Origin: Nitrospirota bacterium | GTDB taxonomy: Bacteria > Nitrospirota > JACRHL01 | DNA: 64,000 bases | Direction: 5' to 3' | Assembly: GCA_016212085.1 (NCBI GenBank) | Contig: JACRHL010000009.1 | Coordinates: 32,572 to 96,571, forward strand | Part shown: piece after piece, positions 34,519 through 42,931 of the stretch | Layout: each line of letters begins with the position of its first letter | Position numbering within the stretch: the first letter of the stretch is position 1 | Made by a program: the position numbers and the translations under genes | The notes under the pieces: model-generated | Seen by the model: only the letters and a program-made list of their open reading frames with translations | Told to the model about the DNA's origin: nothing | Databases searched by the model: none

Positions 34519-34905
34519 ATGACCGGGATTTCTGGCGGGAAACAGGCGCGGTCCGGCCGCAACATGGGCCGGCGGGTTGCGTGGGGGCTGGTTTGGGCAT
34601 TCGGGCTGTGTGGGGCGCCCGGTCTCGCCACGGCGGGGGAGCGGGGGACGCCCGCGGCGCTGAACGCGGCGGCGGGAGGCTTCGCCTTCGGCTATGTGAC
34701 CGACGGCGACGACACGGCGGGACCGTTCCTCCTGGACACCCAAACGGGCCGCCTCTGGCGGTACGAAAAGACCAAACTGAAGAACAAGGAGCTTGCCCTG
34801 GTCCCCGTGCCGTTCGTGGGCGAGGCCGGCACCACCTCGCCGCTCCCCGACGGCAACCCCGCAGCGCGGGAGGCGATCCCGGGCGGCGCGGGTGATGAGC
34901 CGTGA
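34519..34905 (+). CDS. Small exported protein, unknown function
   Basis: A 128-aa protein with a signal sequence (GRRVAWGLVWAFGLCGAPGLATAGE). The mature part of about 90 residues contains FAFGYVTDGDDTAGPFLLDTQTGRLWRYEKTKLKNKELALVPVPF, a pattern of a single beta-propeller-like blade or short beta domain. GGGGAGGG stands seven bases before the ATG. It lies 50 bases after the propeller lipoprotein gene and may be the last gene of that operon. No family recognised. Below it, 34906-34997 holds no gene and marks the change to lower GC. Confidence 0.6.
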   Translation: MTGISGGKQARSGRNMGRRVAWGLVWAFGLCGAPGLATAGERGTPAALNAAAGGFAFGYVTDGDDTAGPFLLDTQTGRLWRYEKTKLKNKELALVPVPFVGEAGTTSPLPDGNPAAREAIPGGAGDEP

Positions 34906-34997
34906 AGGCAGCGGGGGCCACATGCAATGAAGCCCAACGCCCCGGTGGCACTCGCCCCATGGCGGGCCGGTGGGGGCTTCGCGGGGCGAAGGCCAGC

Positions 34998-35507
34998 CTA
35001 TGGGCTAATCCGGCTCACGGGGTAGTGAGGGAGCTCTCGGTTCCATGCGTCGATGTTCATGACCGCGCACCCTGCTATGAAAGGCTTCACCCAGGACCTG
35101 TTACCGGGCCCTACCACCGGAATCTGCCTCTTCAGCGCATCTGTTCGCGCCAACAACTCGGCAGCAGACAGAGCGCTGGCGCCGATCAGCACCAAGTAAT
35201 AAATCGGCTTTGACGCCCGGCCGGATGCCCATTCATACAGAAAAGAATCGCGGTACTTTTTCTTCAGTTCGTTATCCAATGTTCCACTGCCGAACTTTTC
35301 CATGAAACAGCGCCGATCCTTGGGCCGAGCGGCCGGGTTATCGGGATCTTTGAACTCGACAAACAGGATCTTGTCTATCAAGTCCACGATAAAATCCACT
35401 CTCTTCATGCAATGGCTCAGGCCGTGACTTGCATCATCGTCGAACTTACGCCCAGCTACCCCATCAGGCAACGTAATCTGCAAATCCCCATCGGAAAGCA
35501 CCGTCAT
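34998..35507 (-). CDS. Putative PD-(D/E)xK-like nuclease partner of an ABC-type ATPase
   Basis: A 169-aa protein of unknown family. The stretch KRVDFIVDLIDKILFVEFKD (residues 35-54) has Asp38/Asp42 in a strand, then Glu51-x-Lys53 at the end of the next strand, which is the layout of a PD-(D/E)xK nuclease core. C-terminal part: YYLVLIGAS and helices. Its start ATG overlaps the ATPase stop (ATGA), so the two are made together, ATPase first. GC is clearly lower than the surroundings, suggesting transfer. Such ATPase-nuclease pairs are often phage defence or abortive systems (inference). Alternative: a regulatory subunit without catalytic activity. Confidence 0.6.
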   Translation of the reverse strand: MTVLSDGDLQITLPDGVAGRKFDDDASHGLSHCMKRVDFIVDLIDKILFVEFKDPDNPAARPKDRRCFMEKFGSGTLDNELKKKYRDSFLYEWASGRASKPIYYLVLIGASALSAAELLARTDALKRQIPVVGPGNRSWVKPFIAGCAVMNIDAWNRELPHYPVSRISP

Positions 35508-36538
35508 CCGATTAGCCCTCCGAGATTACGCCTCAATTCACGGTCGTACAGATCGCTAAATGTCCCGGCAATCGCATTGGGATCGATACCGGTGTAGCTG
35601 TCACTGGCGTTGGCCACAACGGCCTTTTCTTCATTGCGATACAGCGAGATGTAGCGGATGGCATCCCCTGTTTTCTGACGTAGATCGAATTCCTTAATCA
35701 ACACGTAATTGTGGGTCGTCAGAAAGACCTGGACACCCTGCCTTTGCAACTCCAGGATGATCTCGACCACATCACCCATGAGCGATGGGTTGAGATTGGC
35801 CTCCGGCTCGTCCCAAAACAGCACAGAGCCGGATAAGAGCGTGCCATTCTGGATCAGCAACCAAACCAGCGCGAGCTTGCGCATGCCCTCGGCCAGCAGG
35901 GTAAACTCCAATTCCCCCTGTCTGTTCTTCAGGAAGAAATATTCGCCTTTGGCGACCACCTTGCCTTCGATCGCCTTTTGCAGGGTTGACAGCAACTTCT
36001 GACGGTTTGCTGTAATAGCCCCTTTAAGCTTTGGCAAAAAAGCCTTTTTGATGATGTCTACATAGACTTCTTCAAAGGCAATTTCCCGCTTCGAAGCCGT
36101 AGCCAAAAACCCAGGCGCATGGGCGAGCATTTCCTTGACGGGGATATAGGCAGATTCGAGCCCAGTCCCCTCCCACTTCGTTGCACCCGTGACACGGACA
36201 TCCTTGACGTCCGCCTTCTGGTTATCGATGACCGCCTTGAGCCTGGCACCATCATCCCGTGTGACCATGATCTCCGCCGCCGGCAGACCCTGTTGCCGAC
36301 GAATCAAACGTGTCATGCGTGCCTGATAAGGATTAAAAACACCCAGGAGCTTTCGGGCAAAACCCTTTTCACAGTCCTCACCCGTCGTGACCGCCGTCGC
36401 TGCGTAGAGCACCTTCAGCAGATGGGTCTTGCCCGTGCCGTTGGCGCCGATGATGACATTGACACCTGACGAGAGCGCTTGGTCGAGTTTGGCGAAGGCC
36501 GTGAAATTTTCCAGCCTGACGTGATTGATCTTGCTCAT
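35504..36538 (-). CDS. ABC/SMC-like AAA-family ATPase (possible defence module)
   Basis: A 344-aa protein. Walker A GANGTGKT (31-38), a long middle domain, the signature-like LLAEGMRKLALVWLL, Walker B VLFWDEPEANLNP (about 239-251) and a switch His in LTTHNY. This is the AAA_21/OLD-like ABC ATPase layout without a TOPRIM domain. ATG 36538 is preceded by GAGAGAGG. The following gene encodes a putative nuclease and overlaps by four bases. The two-gene unit (34998-36538) has lower GC and different codon use, and stands between unrelated core genes (propeller lipoproteins and priA). Role in defence is inferred from architecture only. Confidence 0.75.
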   Translation of the reverse strand: MSKINHVRLENFTAFAKLDQALSSGVNVIIGANGTGKTHLLKVLYAATAVTTGEDCEKGFARKLLGVFNPYQARMTRLIRRQQGLPAAEIMVTRDDGARLKAVIDNQKADVKDVRVTGATKWEGTGLESAYIPVKEMLAHAPGFLATASKREIAFEEVYVDIIKKAFLPKLKGAITANRQKLLSTLQKAIEGKVVAKGEYFFLKNRQGELEFTLLAEGMRKLALVWLLIQNGTLLSGSVLFWDEPEANLNPSLMGDVVEIILELQRQGVQVFLTTHNYVLIKEFDLRQKTGDAIRYISLYRNEEKAVVANASDSYTGIDPNAIAGTFSDLYDRELRRNLGGLIG

Positions 36539-36670
36539 AGCCCTCTCTCCGTTCTCGTCAATGCCATACCAGCGCAACAGATTTTTCAGCGCCCTGCATC
36601 TTATTGTGCTGAATACAATGAAATCCAGCGGCATCGGATGTTGGACCAACAGTATCCCCGTTTTTCCTCC

Positions 36671-38899
36671 CTACAGCATCGTCTGCGGATCCACGTCCAC
36701 GTCCAGCCGCACCCGCTTCAGGTTCGGCTTGGTCGGGGCGTTGTCCAGCAGCCACCTTGCCGCCTGGCGCAGCGGCCCCACCTTTCTCCCTTTAAGCAGC
36801 ATGTGGCTGCGCAGCTCGCCGCGCAGCATGGCCAGGGGGGGCGGGGCGGGGCCCAGCACCTCCACGTCCGGGGGGAGGTGCTGGGCCAGGGCGGCCAGGT
36901 CCGCCTCCGCCGCCTTCAGGCGCGCACCGTCGCGGTCGCGCAGCAGCAGGCGCACGACGCGGCCCCTCGGCGGGAAGCCCAGGGCCTCGCGCATTTGCAG
37001 TTCCCCCGCCGCGAAGCCCGCGTAGTCGTGCTCCAGGGCGTGGCGGATGGCCGCGTTGTCCGGGTCGAAGGCCTGTAACACCACCCGGCCCGGCGCCTCG
37101 GCCCGCCCGGCGCGGCCGGCGACCTGGGTGAGCAGGGAGAAGGCGTTCTCCGCCGCCCTGAAGTCGGGCACATGGATGCCCTGGTCGGCGCACACCACCC
37201 CCACCAGGGTGATGCCCGGCAGGTCGTGCCCCTTGGCGATCATCTGGGTGCCCACCAGGATGTCCACCCGCCGGGCCGCCATGTCGCCCAGGATGTTCAG
37301 GTGGGCGTTCTTGGTGCGCGTGGTGTCCCGGTCCATGCGCGCCACGCGGGCATCGGGCAACAATTCCGCCAGTTCCGCCACCAGCCCCTCGGTGCCCAGC
37401 CCCAGGGTCTCCAGCAGGCGGTTGCCGCACTCGGGACAGGCGTCGGGCACCGGCAGGCGCGCGTCGCAATAGTGGCACTGCAAGCGGCGCGAGGCGCGGT
37501 GGAAGGTGAGCGACACGGCGCAGTGGCCGCAGCGGAACGTGTGCCCGCACGACCGGCACAGGATGGACGGGGCAAACCCGCGCCGGTTCAAAAACAGCAG
37601 CGCCTGCTCCCCCGCCGCCAGGGTGTTTTGCAGCGCCTCCAGCAGCGGCACGGTGATGACGCCCCCCTTTTTGACGGACTTCTCCTCGCGCAGGTCCACC
37701 AGCCGCACCTGGGGCAGGGCCGACGCCCGCACCCGCTCCGGCAGGATCAGGTAGCCGTAGCGGCCGTTTTTGGCATGGTCGTAGGATTCCAGCGACGGGG
37801 TGGCGGAACCCAATAACACCGGCACGTCCAGCCCCTGGGCGCGCATCAGCGCCACGTCGCGCCCGTGGTACCTGGGGGATTCCTCCTGCTTGTAGGCGCC
37901 GTCGTGCTCCTCGTCCACCACGATCAGCCGCAAGCGCGGCAGGGGGGCGAACACGGCGGAGCGGGTGCCGATCACCAGCCCCACGGCCGGGTCGTGCCTG
38001 GCCCGTTCCCACTCGTCTCTCCGCTCCCCGTCCGAAAGGCCGGAGTGCAGCACCACCACCGCCCGCCCGAAACGCTCCCGTGCCGCCATGGTGAGGTGCG
38101 AGGCCAGGGCGATCTCCGGGGTGAGGATCAGGGCCTGCCCGCCGCCTTCCATCGCCCGCTGCGCCAGCCGCAGGTAGACCTCGGTCTTGCCGCTGCCGGT
38201 GACGCCGTGCAGCAGGAACGGGACAAACCGCCCGAAGGCGCCGGCCACCGCGTCCAGCGCCGCCTGCTGGGGGGGGCTCAGGTGTTCCACCGGCGCCCGC
38301 GCGGGGGCGTTCCGTTCCATGTCCGCCAGGGGGGAGCGGGCGGCCTGCCGCGCCGTCACCACCACCAGGCCGCGCTCGATGAGGCGGGGCACCACCCCCT
38401 GGGGCAGTTCGGCGCAGGGCAGTTCCAGCGCCGCCGCCAGATCGCGCAGGGCCTGGGCCTGGCGCGGGGCGCGGCCTTCCAGGTCGTCCGCCAGCGCCAG
38501 CGCATCCTGTGGGGGAATGGCCAGGCGCGCCACGCGCACGGTCCTGGCCGCCACGGGCCCGTCCGCCCCCATGGGGGGCATGGCCGCCGCCAGCACCGGC
38601 CCCCACGGCACCATGTAATAGTCCGCCACGCGGCGGGTGAGGGCGAGCATGTCCGGGCCGATGGGGGGCGCCGGGTCCAGGGGCGCCGAGGCGGCCTTCA
38701 GCGCGGTCCCCTCCGGCGCGCCGCCGCCGTGGGCCACCACGAAGCCGATGGCCCCGCGCCGCCCCAGGGGCACCCGCACCCGGCTGCCGGGGGCGGGCAA
38801 CTCCCCGTCCGGCGCCAGGTAGGTGAGCAGCCCCGGCGGGCCCTTCACCACCGCCACCTGGAGGCGCGTGGGCTGCGGCTGGGCTGCGGAACCGGGCAC
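36671..38899 (-). CDS. priA: Primosomal helicase PriA
   Basis: A 742-aa replication-restart helicase. The N-terminal DNA-binding domain (LQVAVVKGPPGLLTYLAPDG..PGSRVRVPLGRRGAIGFV) is followed by the helicase core: Walker A LLHGVTGSGKTEVYL, VVDEEHDGAYKQEESPRYHGRD, LGSATPSLES. The zinc-binding Cys cluster is CRSCGHTFRCGHC..CHYCD..CPECG. Motif V/VI: LVGTQMIAKGHDLPGITLVGVV, QVAGRAGRAEAPGRV. GTG at 38899 is chosen because it overlaps the TAG of the MBL gene by one base. It recognises stalled forks and reloads DnaB. Confidence 0.95.
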   Translation of the reverse strand: MPGSAAQPQPTRLQVAVVKGPPGLLTYLAPDGELPAPGSRVRVPLGRRGAIGFVVAHGGGAPEGTALKAASAPLDPAPPIGPDMLALTRRVADYYMVPWGPVLAAAMPPMGADGPVAARTVRVARLAIPPQDALALADDLEGRAPRQAQALRDLAAALELPCAELPQGVVPRLIERGLVVVTARQAARSPLADMERNAPARAPVEHLSPPQQAALDAVAGAFGRFVPFLLHGVTGSGKTEVYLRLAQRAMEGGGQALILTPEIALASHLTMAARERFGRAVVVLHSGLSDGERRDEWERARHDPAVGLVIGTRSAVFAPLPRLRLIVVDEEHDGAYKQEESPRYHGRDVALMRAQGLDVPVLLGSATPSLESYDHAKNGRYGYLILPERVRASALPQVRLVDLREEKSVKKGGVITVPLLEALQNTLAAGEQALLFLNRRGFAPSILCRSCGHTFRCGHCAVSLTFHRASRRLQCHYCDARLPVPDACPECGNRLLETLGLGTEGLVAELAELLPDARVARMDRDTTRTKNAHLNILGDMAARRVDILVGTQMIAKGHDLPGITLVGVVCADQGIHVPDFRAAENAFSLLTQVAGRAGRAEAPGRVVLQAFDPDNAAIRHALEHDYAGFAAGELQMREALGFPPRGRVVRLLLRDRDGARLKAAEADLAALAQHLPPDVEVLGPAPPPLAMLRGELRSHMLLKGRKVGPLRQAARWLLDNAPTKPNLKRVRLDVDVDPQTML

Positions 38900-39546
38900 T
38901 AGAGGATGTCGTTGTCCGGCTGGGTCAGGGCCAGAAAGGCCTCCAGGGTGTCCGGCCGCCAGAACGGGTTCAGCCGCTTCTGCTCCCCCAGGGTGGTGGT
39001 GGGCGTGGGGCCGTAGTGGTGGCCGGGGTAGACGGTCAGGTGGTCCGGCAGGCGCTTGAGCCTCTGGATGCTGCGGAACATCTCCTCGGGCTCGGAACCG
39101 GGAAAGTCGGTACGGCCGATGCTGTTCACGAACAGGGTGTCGGCGGTGATCAGCGCGTCTTCCACCCACAGGCACGAGCTGCCCGGTGAGTGGCCCGGCG
39201 TGTGCAGCCAGCGCACGGCCAGGTTGCCCACCTTCACCACATCGCCATCGTGCATGGCCACGTCGGCGGGGGGCGGGAAGAAGTGTTTCAGATACGGCGC
39301 CTCGGCCTCGTGGATATGGATCGCCGCGCCGGTGACCTCCTTGACGGCGCCGGTGGCCTGCACGTGGTCGTGGTGGCAGTGGGTCACCAGGATGTGGGTG
39401 ATGGTCAGCCCCTCCCGGGCGGCCAGGTCCAGCAGCTTGCGCGGCTCCCAGGCCGGGTCCACCACCGCCGCGCGCCGGGTGTCCGGGCAGCCGATCAGGT
39501 AGTTGAAGTTGCCGATGTCGCCCACCCGGATCTGGTGCAGGATCAT
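38899..39546 (-). CDS. MBL-fold metallohydrolase (glyoxalase II-like)
   Basis: A 215-aa protein. Metal-binding motif THCHHDHVQATG, then TPGHSPGSSCL, ADTLFVNSIGRTDFPG and VYPGHHYGPTPTTTLGEQKRLNP. It matches the broad hydroxyacylglutathione hydrolase/persulfide dioxygenase group; the exact thioester or persulfide substrate cannot be read from sequence. Met 39546 is preferred because MILHQIRVGDIGNFNYLIG is the conserved N-terminus. It is coupled to priA downstream. Confidence 0.85.
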   Translation of the reverse strand: MILHQIRVGDIGNFNYLIGCPDTRRAAVVDPAWEPRKLLDLAAREGLTITHILVTHCHHDHVQATGAVKEVTGAAIHIHEAEAPYLKHFFPPPADVAMHDGDVVKVGNLAVRWLHTPGHSPGSSCLWVEDALITADTLFVNSIGRTDFPGSEPEEMFRSIQRLKRLPDHLTVYPGHHYGPTPTTTLGEQKRLNPFWRPDTLEAFLALTQPDNDIL

Positions 39547-39677
39547 GCTCGCTCGCCTCATGCCGCGCCGCGCGAACGCCGATAGGATCACCGGGATGTC
39601 CCGGCGCGGCGCGGGGTTGTAACCATCCGGCCATTGTACCGCCGCCGGGGGGAGGGGAACAGGAGGATCGATCGGCG

Positions 39678-40175
39678 ATGGTTCCCACGACACCACGCGC
39701 CCGGGTGCAGGTCAACTTCGGCGGCAAGCGCTACACGGGGCTGGTGCACCTGCCCCCCGGCGTGGAGCGCGTGTCCGACCTGCTCAACGACGGCCGCCAC
39801 TTCCTGTGCCTGGAGGAGGCCCGCCTGGCGGGGGACAACCAGGTCATCCCCTCCATCGCCCTCAACAAGCACGCCATCACCCACGTGCAGGCGCTGGAGG
39901 AGGAGCTGCCGCCCAACCCCGCCCTGATCATCACCGGCCACTTCGTGGACGTGGAGGTGCGGATGGCATCGCCGTTCCCGGTCATCCACGGCCAGGTGTT
40001 CCTGCCGGACGGCGTGCGCGGCCCCGGCGACGCCCTGAACGACCACCGCGACTTTCTGTCCCTGCGCCACGCGACCATCGCCGGCACCGCCGAGGCCTAT
40101 CCCTACCTGGCCATCGGCAAGGCCCAGGTGGTGGCCATCGCCGTGCCCGCCGGGCACATCCCGGCGCCGGTCTAG
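39678..40175 (+). CDS. Hypothetical protein with an internal two-fold repeat
   Basis: A 165-aa soluble protein without signal peptide. Two similar halves: residues about 10-65 (VNFGGKRYTGLVHLPPGVERVSDLLNDGRHFLCLEEARLAGD..IALNKHAITHVQAL) and about 90-150 (VEVRMASPFPVIHGQVFLPDGVRGPGDALNDHRDFLSLRHATIAG..LAIGKAQVVAI). Each is a small beta-rich unit with the core G-x-V-x-L-P-x-G-V..D-x-L-N-D-x-R-x-F-L, resembling the DUF6812 type. Its TAG stop is the left border of the short family A repeat. Function unknown. Confidence 0.7.
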   Translation: MVPTTPRARVQVNFGGKRYTGLVHLPPGVERVSDLLNDGRHFLCLEEARLAGDNQVIPSIALNKHAITHVQALEEELPPNPALIITGHFVDVEVRMASPFPVIHGQVFLPDGVRGPGDALNDHRDFLSLRHATIAGTAEAYPYLAIGKAQVVAIAVPAGHIPAPV

Positions 40176-40247
40176 CAGGACGTTGAAACAGTCCATCCGT
40201 GGACTGTTTCAACCCGGAACCGAAAAACGCCGTTTTTCAAGAGACTG
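40176..40247. repeat. Family A palindromic repeat, copy 3, internally deleted (72 bp)
   Basis: Only the two end hairpins remain: GTTGAAACAGTCCA / TGGACTGTTTCAAC, then GAAAAACGCCGTTTTTC. The middle of the 162-bp copies is missing. The left border abuts the TAG of the gene at 39678-40175 and the right border abuts the TAG of batD on the other strand, so the element exactly fills the convergent gap. It can serve as a bidirectional terminator. Confidence 0.85.
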
Positions 40248-41972
40248 CTAAGCCTTGTCCGTCAGCTCGGCGATGAGCGCGCGCGCCGCCGCCAGCAGCT
40301 CCTCCCGCGCCACCGCCACCCCGCCGGGGGCGTAGCGCGCCATGCCGATGCGGCCGAGCAGGTCCGCCGCCCGCGCCGCCAGCTCCGGCCGGTCCGCCAG
40401 CCGCTCCCGCGCCAGCGCCTCGCCCACCTGGGCCGGCGCCACCCCCCACAGCCCCGCCAGATGGGCGCACACGGCCTGCTCCAGCGCCCGCAGCCAGGCG
40501 TCGCCGTCCGCCTCCCCGGCCACCCGCGCCAAGTTGGCCAAGCCCGCCAGATCCGCCAGGGTTTCCGCCCGGCCCGGCGCGGGGGGCCGGGGGGGGAGCG
40601 GCTCCGGCGCCCGCGCGCGCCGTCCGGCGCGGCGGCTGAACCACATCAGGCCACCCAGCGCGGCCAAGATGAATCCCCCCTCCAGCCAGGGCAGGATGCC
40701 GTGGCCCGCCTCCGGCGCCGCCGCGTCGCGGCGCGCGGGCGCGGCGGCGGTGGGTGCCGCGCCCGGGGCCGCCCCGGTCACGGACAGGGTGGCCCCGCCC
40801 GCGCGCAGGGTCTTGTAAACGCCCGCCTTGGGATCGAACACCGGCAAGGTCACCTCCCCCACGGCCAGCTCCCCGGCGTGGCGCGGGATGAGGATGTAGC
40901 GCAGCTCGCGGACCCCCTTCAGCCCCTGCGGCCCCTGCTCGAAACGGTCGACGATTTCCGGGGCGTACACCTCCGCGTCGCCCAGGTCCGGCAGGGTCAC
41001 CGCCGCGATGTCCTGGAGGTTGCCCCGGCCCGACACGGTCACGGCAAGGGTGGCGGTGTCGCCCAGGTCCACGCGGTCCGGCGTCAGGGTGGCGGTCAGG
41101 CGCAGGTCGCCCACGGCGCCGGAAAAGCCGTCCGGCCGCCCCGCCGCCGGCAGGGGGCGCACCTGGAGGGTGATGGGCTCCGTTTCCAGGTGCTGGCCGC
41201 CGGCGAACGGGTTGACGGTGAAGTCCAGCGCCGCCGGCCCCACGCCGGCCGCCCCCGGCTGCACCGGAAACAGCGCCACGCGCCGGGTGAGGATCACGTG
41301 GCGGCGGCCGCCCCTCACCTCGGTGCGGCTCTCCCCGTCCGGCGGCGGTTGCAGGGGGTAGCTGCGCAGGCCGGTGAACTCCGGCTCCGTGTAGTCCGCC
41401 TGGAACAGGTTCACCACCCGGTCCAGGGTGAAGGTGAGGATCACCTGCTCGCCCACGTAGGGGGATGGGTTGTCCACGTCCGTGTCGATCACCACGTCGC
41501 CCGCTCCCACCCCCTGGCCGTTTGCGCCCAAGGCCCCGAACGGGACGCCGAAGGGCGATGCCGACGGCGCCCCCTGCGCGCGGTAGCGGCTGGAGGCGGG
41601 CAGCGCGGTCAGTTGCACCGGGTTGGTGGGGTATTTCCGGCCCTTCACCGTGACCGTGGTGGGCGGCAGGGTGAGGTTCCCCTCCCTTCCGGGGCGCAGG
41701 CTGAAGGTGAACACCATGCTGCGGCTCACCTGACCGTTGATGAACTGGAAGCTGGTGGAACTGCCGCTGGCCACCACCTCCACGTCCGGCGTGTCGGGCG
41801 GCTCCGGCTGCTCGATGCCCGAGCTTTCGCCGTTCACGGTCACCGCGTACTCCACCGAGTCGCCCAGCGCCACCCGGTCCGGGCGGACCGACGCGCTCAC
41901 GGTCACGTCCGCCAGGGCCGGCCCGGCCCAGGACAGCAGCAGGCCCAGCACCATCCAGAATCGCGTCACCAA
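40248..41972 (-). CDS. batD: BatD-like membrane protein (oxygen tolerance)
   Basis: A 574-aa protein. Signal peptide (LGLLLSWAGPALA), then repeated Ig-like beta domains (VTVSASVRPDRVALGDSVEYAVTVNG; LRLTATLTPDRVDLGDTATLAVTVSG), a membrane helix near residue 440 (ILPWLEGGFILAALGGLMWFS) and a cytosolic helical tail. This is the BatD architecture. Bat proteins with MoxR and VWA partners act in envelope stress or complex maturation; mechanism unknown. It is the last gene of the operon, overlaps batC by seven bases, and its TAG abuts repeat A copy 3. Confidence 0.88.
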   Translation of the reverse strand: MVTRFWMVLGLLLSWAGPALADVTVSASVRPDRVALGDSVEYAVTVNGESSGIEQPEPPDTPDVEVVASGSSTSFQFINGQVSRSMVFTFSLRPGREGNLTLPPTTVTVKGRKYPTNPVQLTALPASSRYRAQGAPSASPFGVPFGALGANGQGVGAGDVVIDTDVDNPSPYVGEQVILTFTLDRVVNLFQADYTEPEFTGLRSYPLQPPPDGESRTEVRGGRRHVILTRRVALFPVQPGAAGVGPAALDFTVNPFAGGQHLETEPITLQVRPLPAAGRPDGFSGAVGDLRLTATLTPDRVDLGDTATLAVTVSGRGNLQDIAAVTLPDLGDAEVYAPEIVDRFEQGPQGLKGVRELRYILIPRHAGELAVGEVTLPVFDPKAGVYKTLRAGGATLSVTGAAPGAAPTAAAPARRDAAAPEAGHGILPWLEGGFILAALGGLMWFSRRAGRRARAPEPLPPRPPAPGRAETLADLAGLANLARVAGEADGDAWLRALEQAVCAHLAGLWGVAPAQVGEALARERLADRPELAARAADLLGRIGMARYAPGGVAVAREELLAAARALIAELTDKA

Positions 41973-42931
41973 TCCTTCTCCACCGTTGCTTCCCCGCCGT
42001 CGCCCATGGCGCGCCGCATGGCCTCGCGCAGGGTGGCCGCCTGCCCGCGCGACAGGCTGCCCAGCAGCCGCTCCACCTCCTCGGCGCTCAGCGCCATGGC
42101 CTGCCCCGCCTCGGTCCCGTCCGGGGTGGCGGACGGGTCCCCGGCCGTGGCCGCCTGGCCCGCCTCGCCCTTGTCCCCGTTCCGGCCATCGCCCCCCCGG
42201 TCGGCGGCGTCCTTCCCCTGCCCCTGGCGGTCACCATCACGTGGGTTCTGATCCGGCTGGTTCCGTCCGCCTTGATCCTTGGCCTGATCCCCGCCCTGGC
42301 CCCGCTCACCCCGCTGATCCGGGGCGCCCTGCTGGCCCTGCTGGCCCGAGTCGCTGCGATCGGACGGGTCCCCCTGCCGGGGCGGAGCGTCCTGTTTCCC
42401 GTCCCGCTTCCCGTCCTGGGGGGCGGATTCGGATTGCTCCCGCAGGTCGCGCAGGCGCGTGGCGGCCAGTTGCAGGTTGCGGCGCGCGTCCATGTCGTCC
42501 GGGTCCGCCGCCACCGCCTTGCGAAAGGCGTCCACCGCCCCTTCCAGGGCGGCGCGCCCCGCGTTGGGGTCGGCCTGGGCGGCGTCCGCCTGGTGCAGCA
42601 GGGCGTTGCCCAGGTTGAAGGCGGCGCGCCCCGCCACCGGGGCGCCTTGTGGATTCCCTTGCGCCCGCTCCAGGGCGTCCCGCAGCAGGCCGGCCGCCGC
42701 CGGATCGCCCCCCGCCAGGCGCGCCGTGCCCAGGTTGTAGATCAGCGCCGGGTTGTCCGGCTCCGCCGCCAGGGCCTCCTGGTAGCGCGCCGCGGCCGCC
42801 GCCGGGTCGCCCCCGGCCAGGGCCTTGTTGCCCGCCTGCACCGCCTGACGGGTGGCCAGCGACGCGCCGCACAGGCACAGCCACGCAGCGGCGCCCAGAA
42901 CCAGGGCCAGGGTGGGCCGCACGCGCCCCAT
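41966..42931 (-). CDS. batC: BatC-like TPR protein
   Basis: A 321-aa protein. Signal peptide or anchor (TLALVLGAAAWLCLCGASLA), TPR units over about 30-155 (ALAGGDPAAAAARYQEALAAEPDNPALIYNLGTARLAGGD..), then a long Asp/Gly/Gln/Arg-rich disordered region (about 165-270) and a short C-terminal helix pair (LSAEEVERLLGSLSRGQAATLREAMRRAMG). The last element is typical of BatC/BatE-like proteins. It overlaps batB and batD. Confidence 0.85.
   Translation of the reverse strand: MGRVRPTLALVLGAAAWLCLCGASLATRQAVQAGNKALAGGDPAAAAARYQEALAAEPDNPALIYNLGTARLAGGDPAAAGLLRDALERAQGNPQGAPVAGRAAFNLGNALLHQADAAQADPNAGRAALEGAVDAFRKAVAADPDDMDARRNLQLAATRLRDLREQSESAPQDGKRDGKQDAPPRQGDPSDRSDSGQQGQQGAPDQRGERGQGGDQAKDQGGRNQPDQNPRDGDRQGQGKDAADRGGDGRNGDKGEAGQAATAGDPSATPDGTEAGQAMALSAEEVERLLGSLSRGQAATLREAMRRAMGDGGEATVEKDW

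Noticed and set aside
34906..34997. Intron or transposon remnant at the GC boundary before the ATPase module
   Set aside because: GC-rich inverted stretches are visible but no conserved element end or catalytic RNA motif could be recognised.
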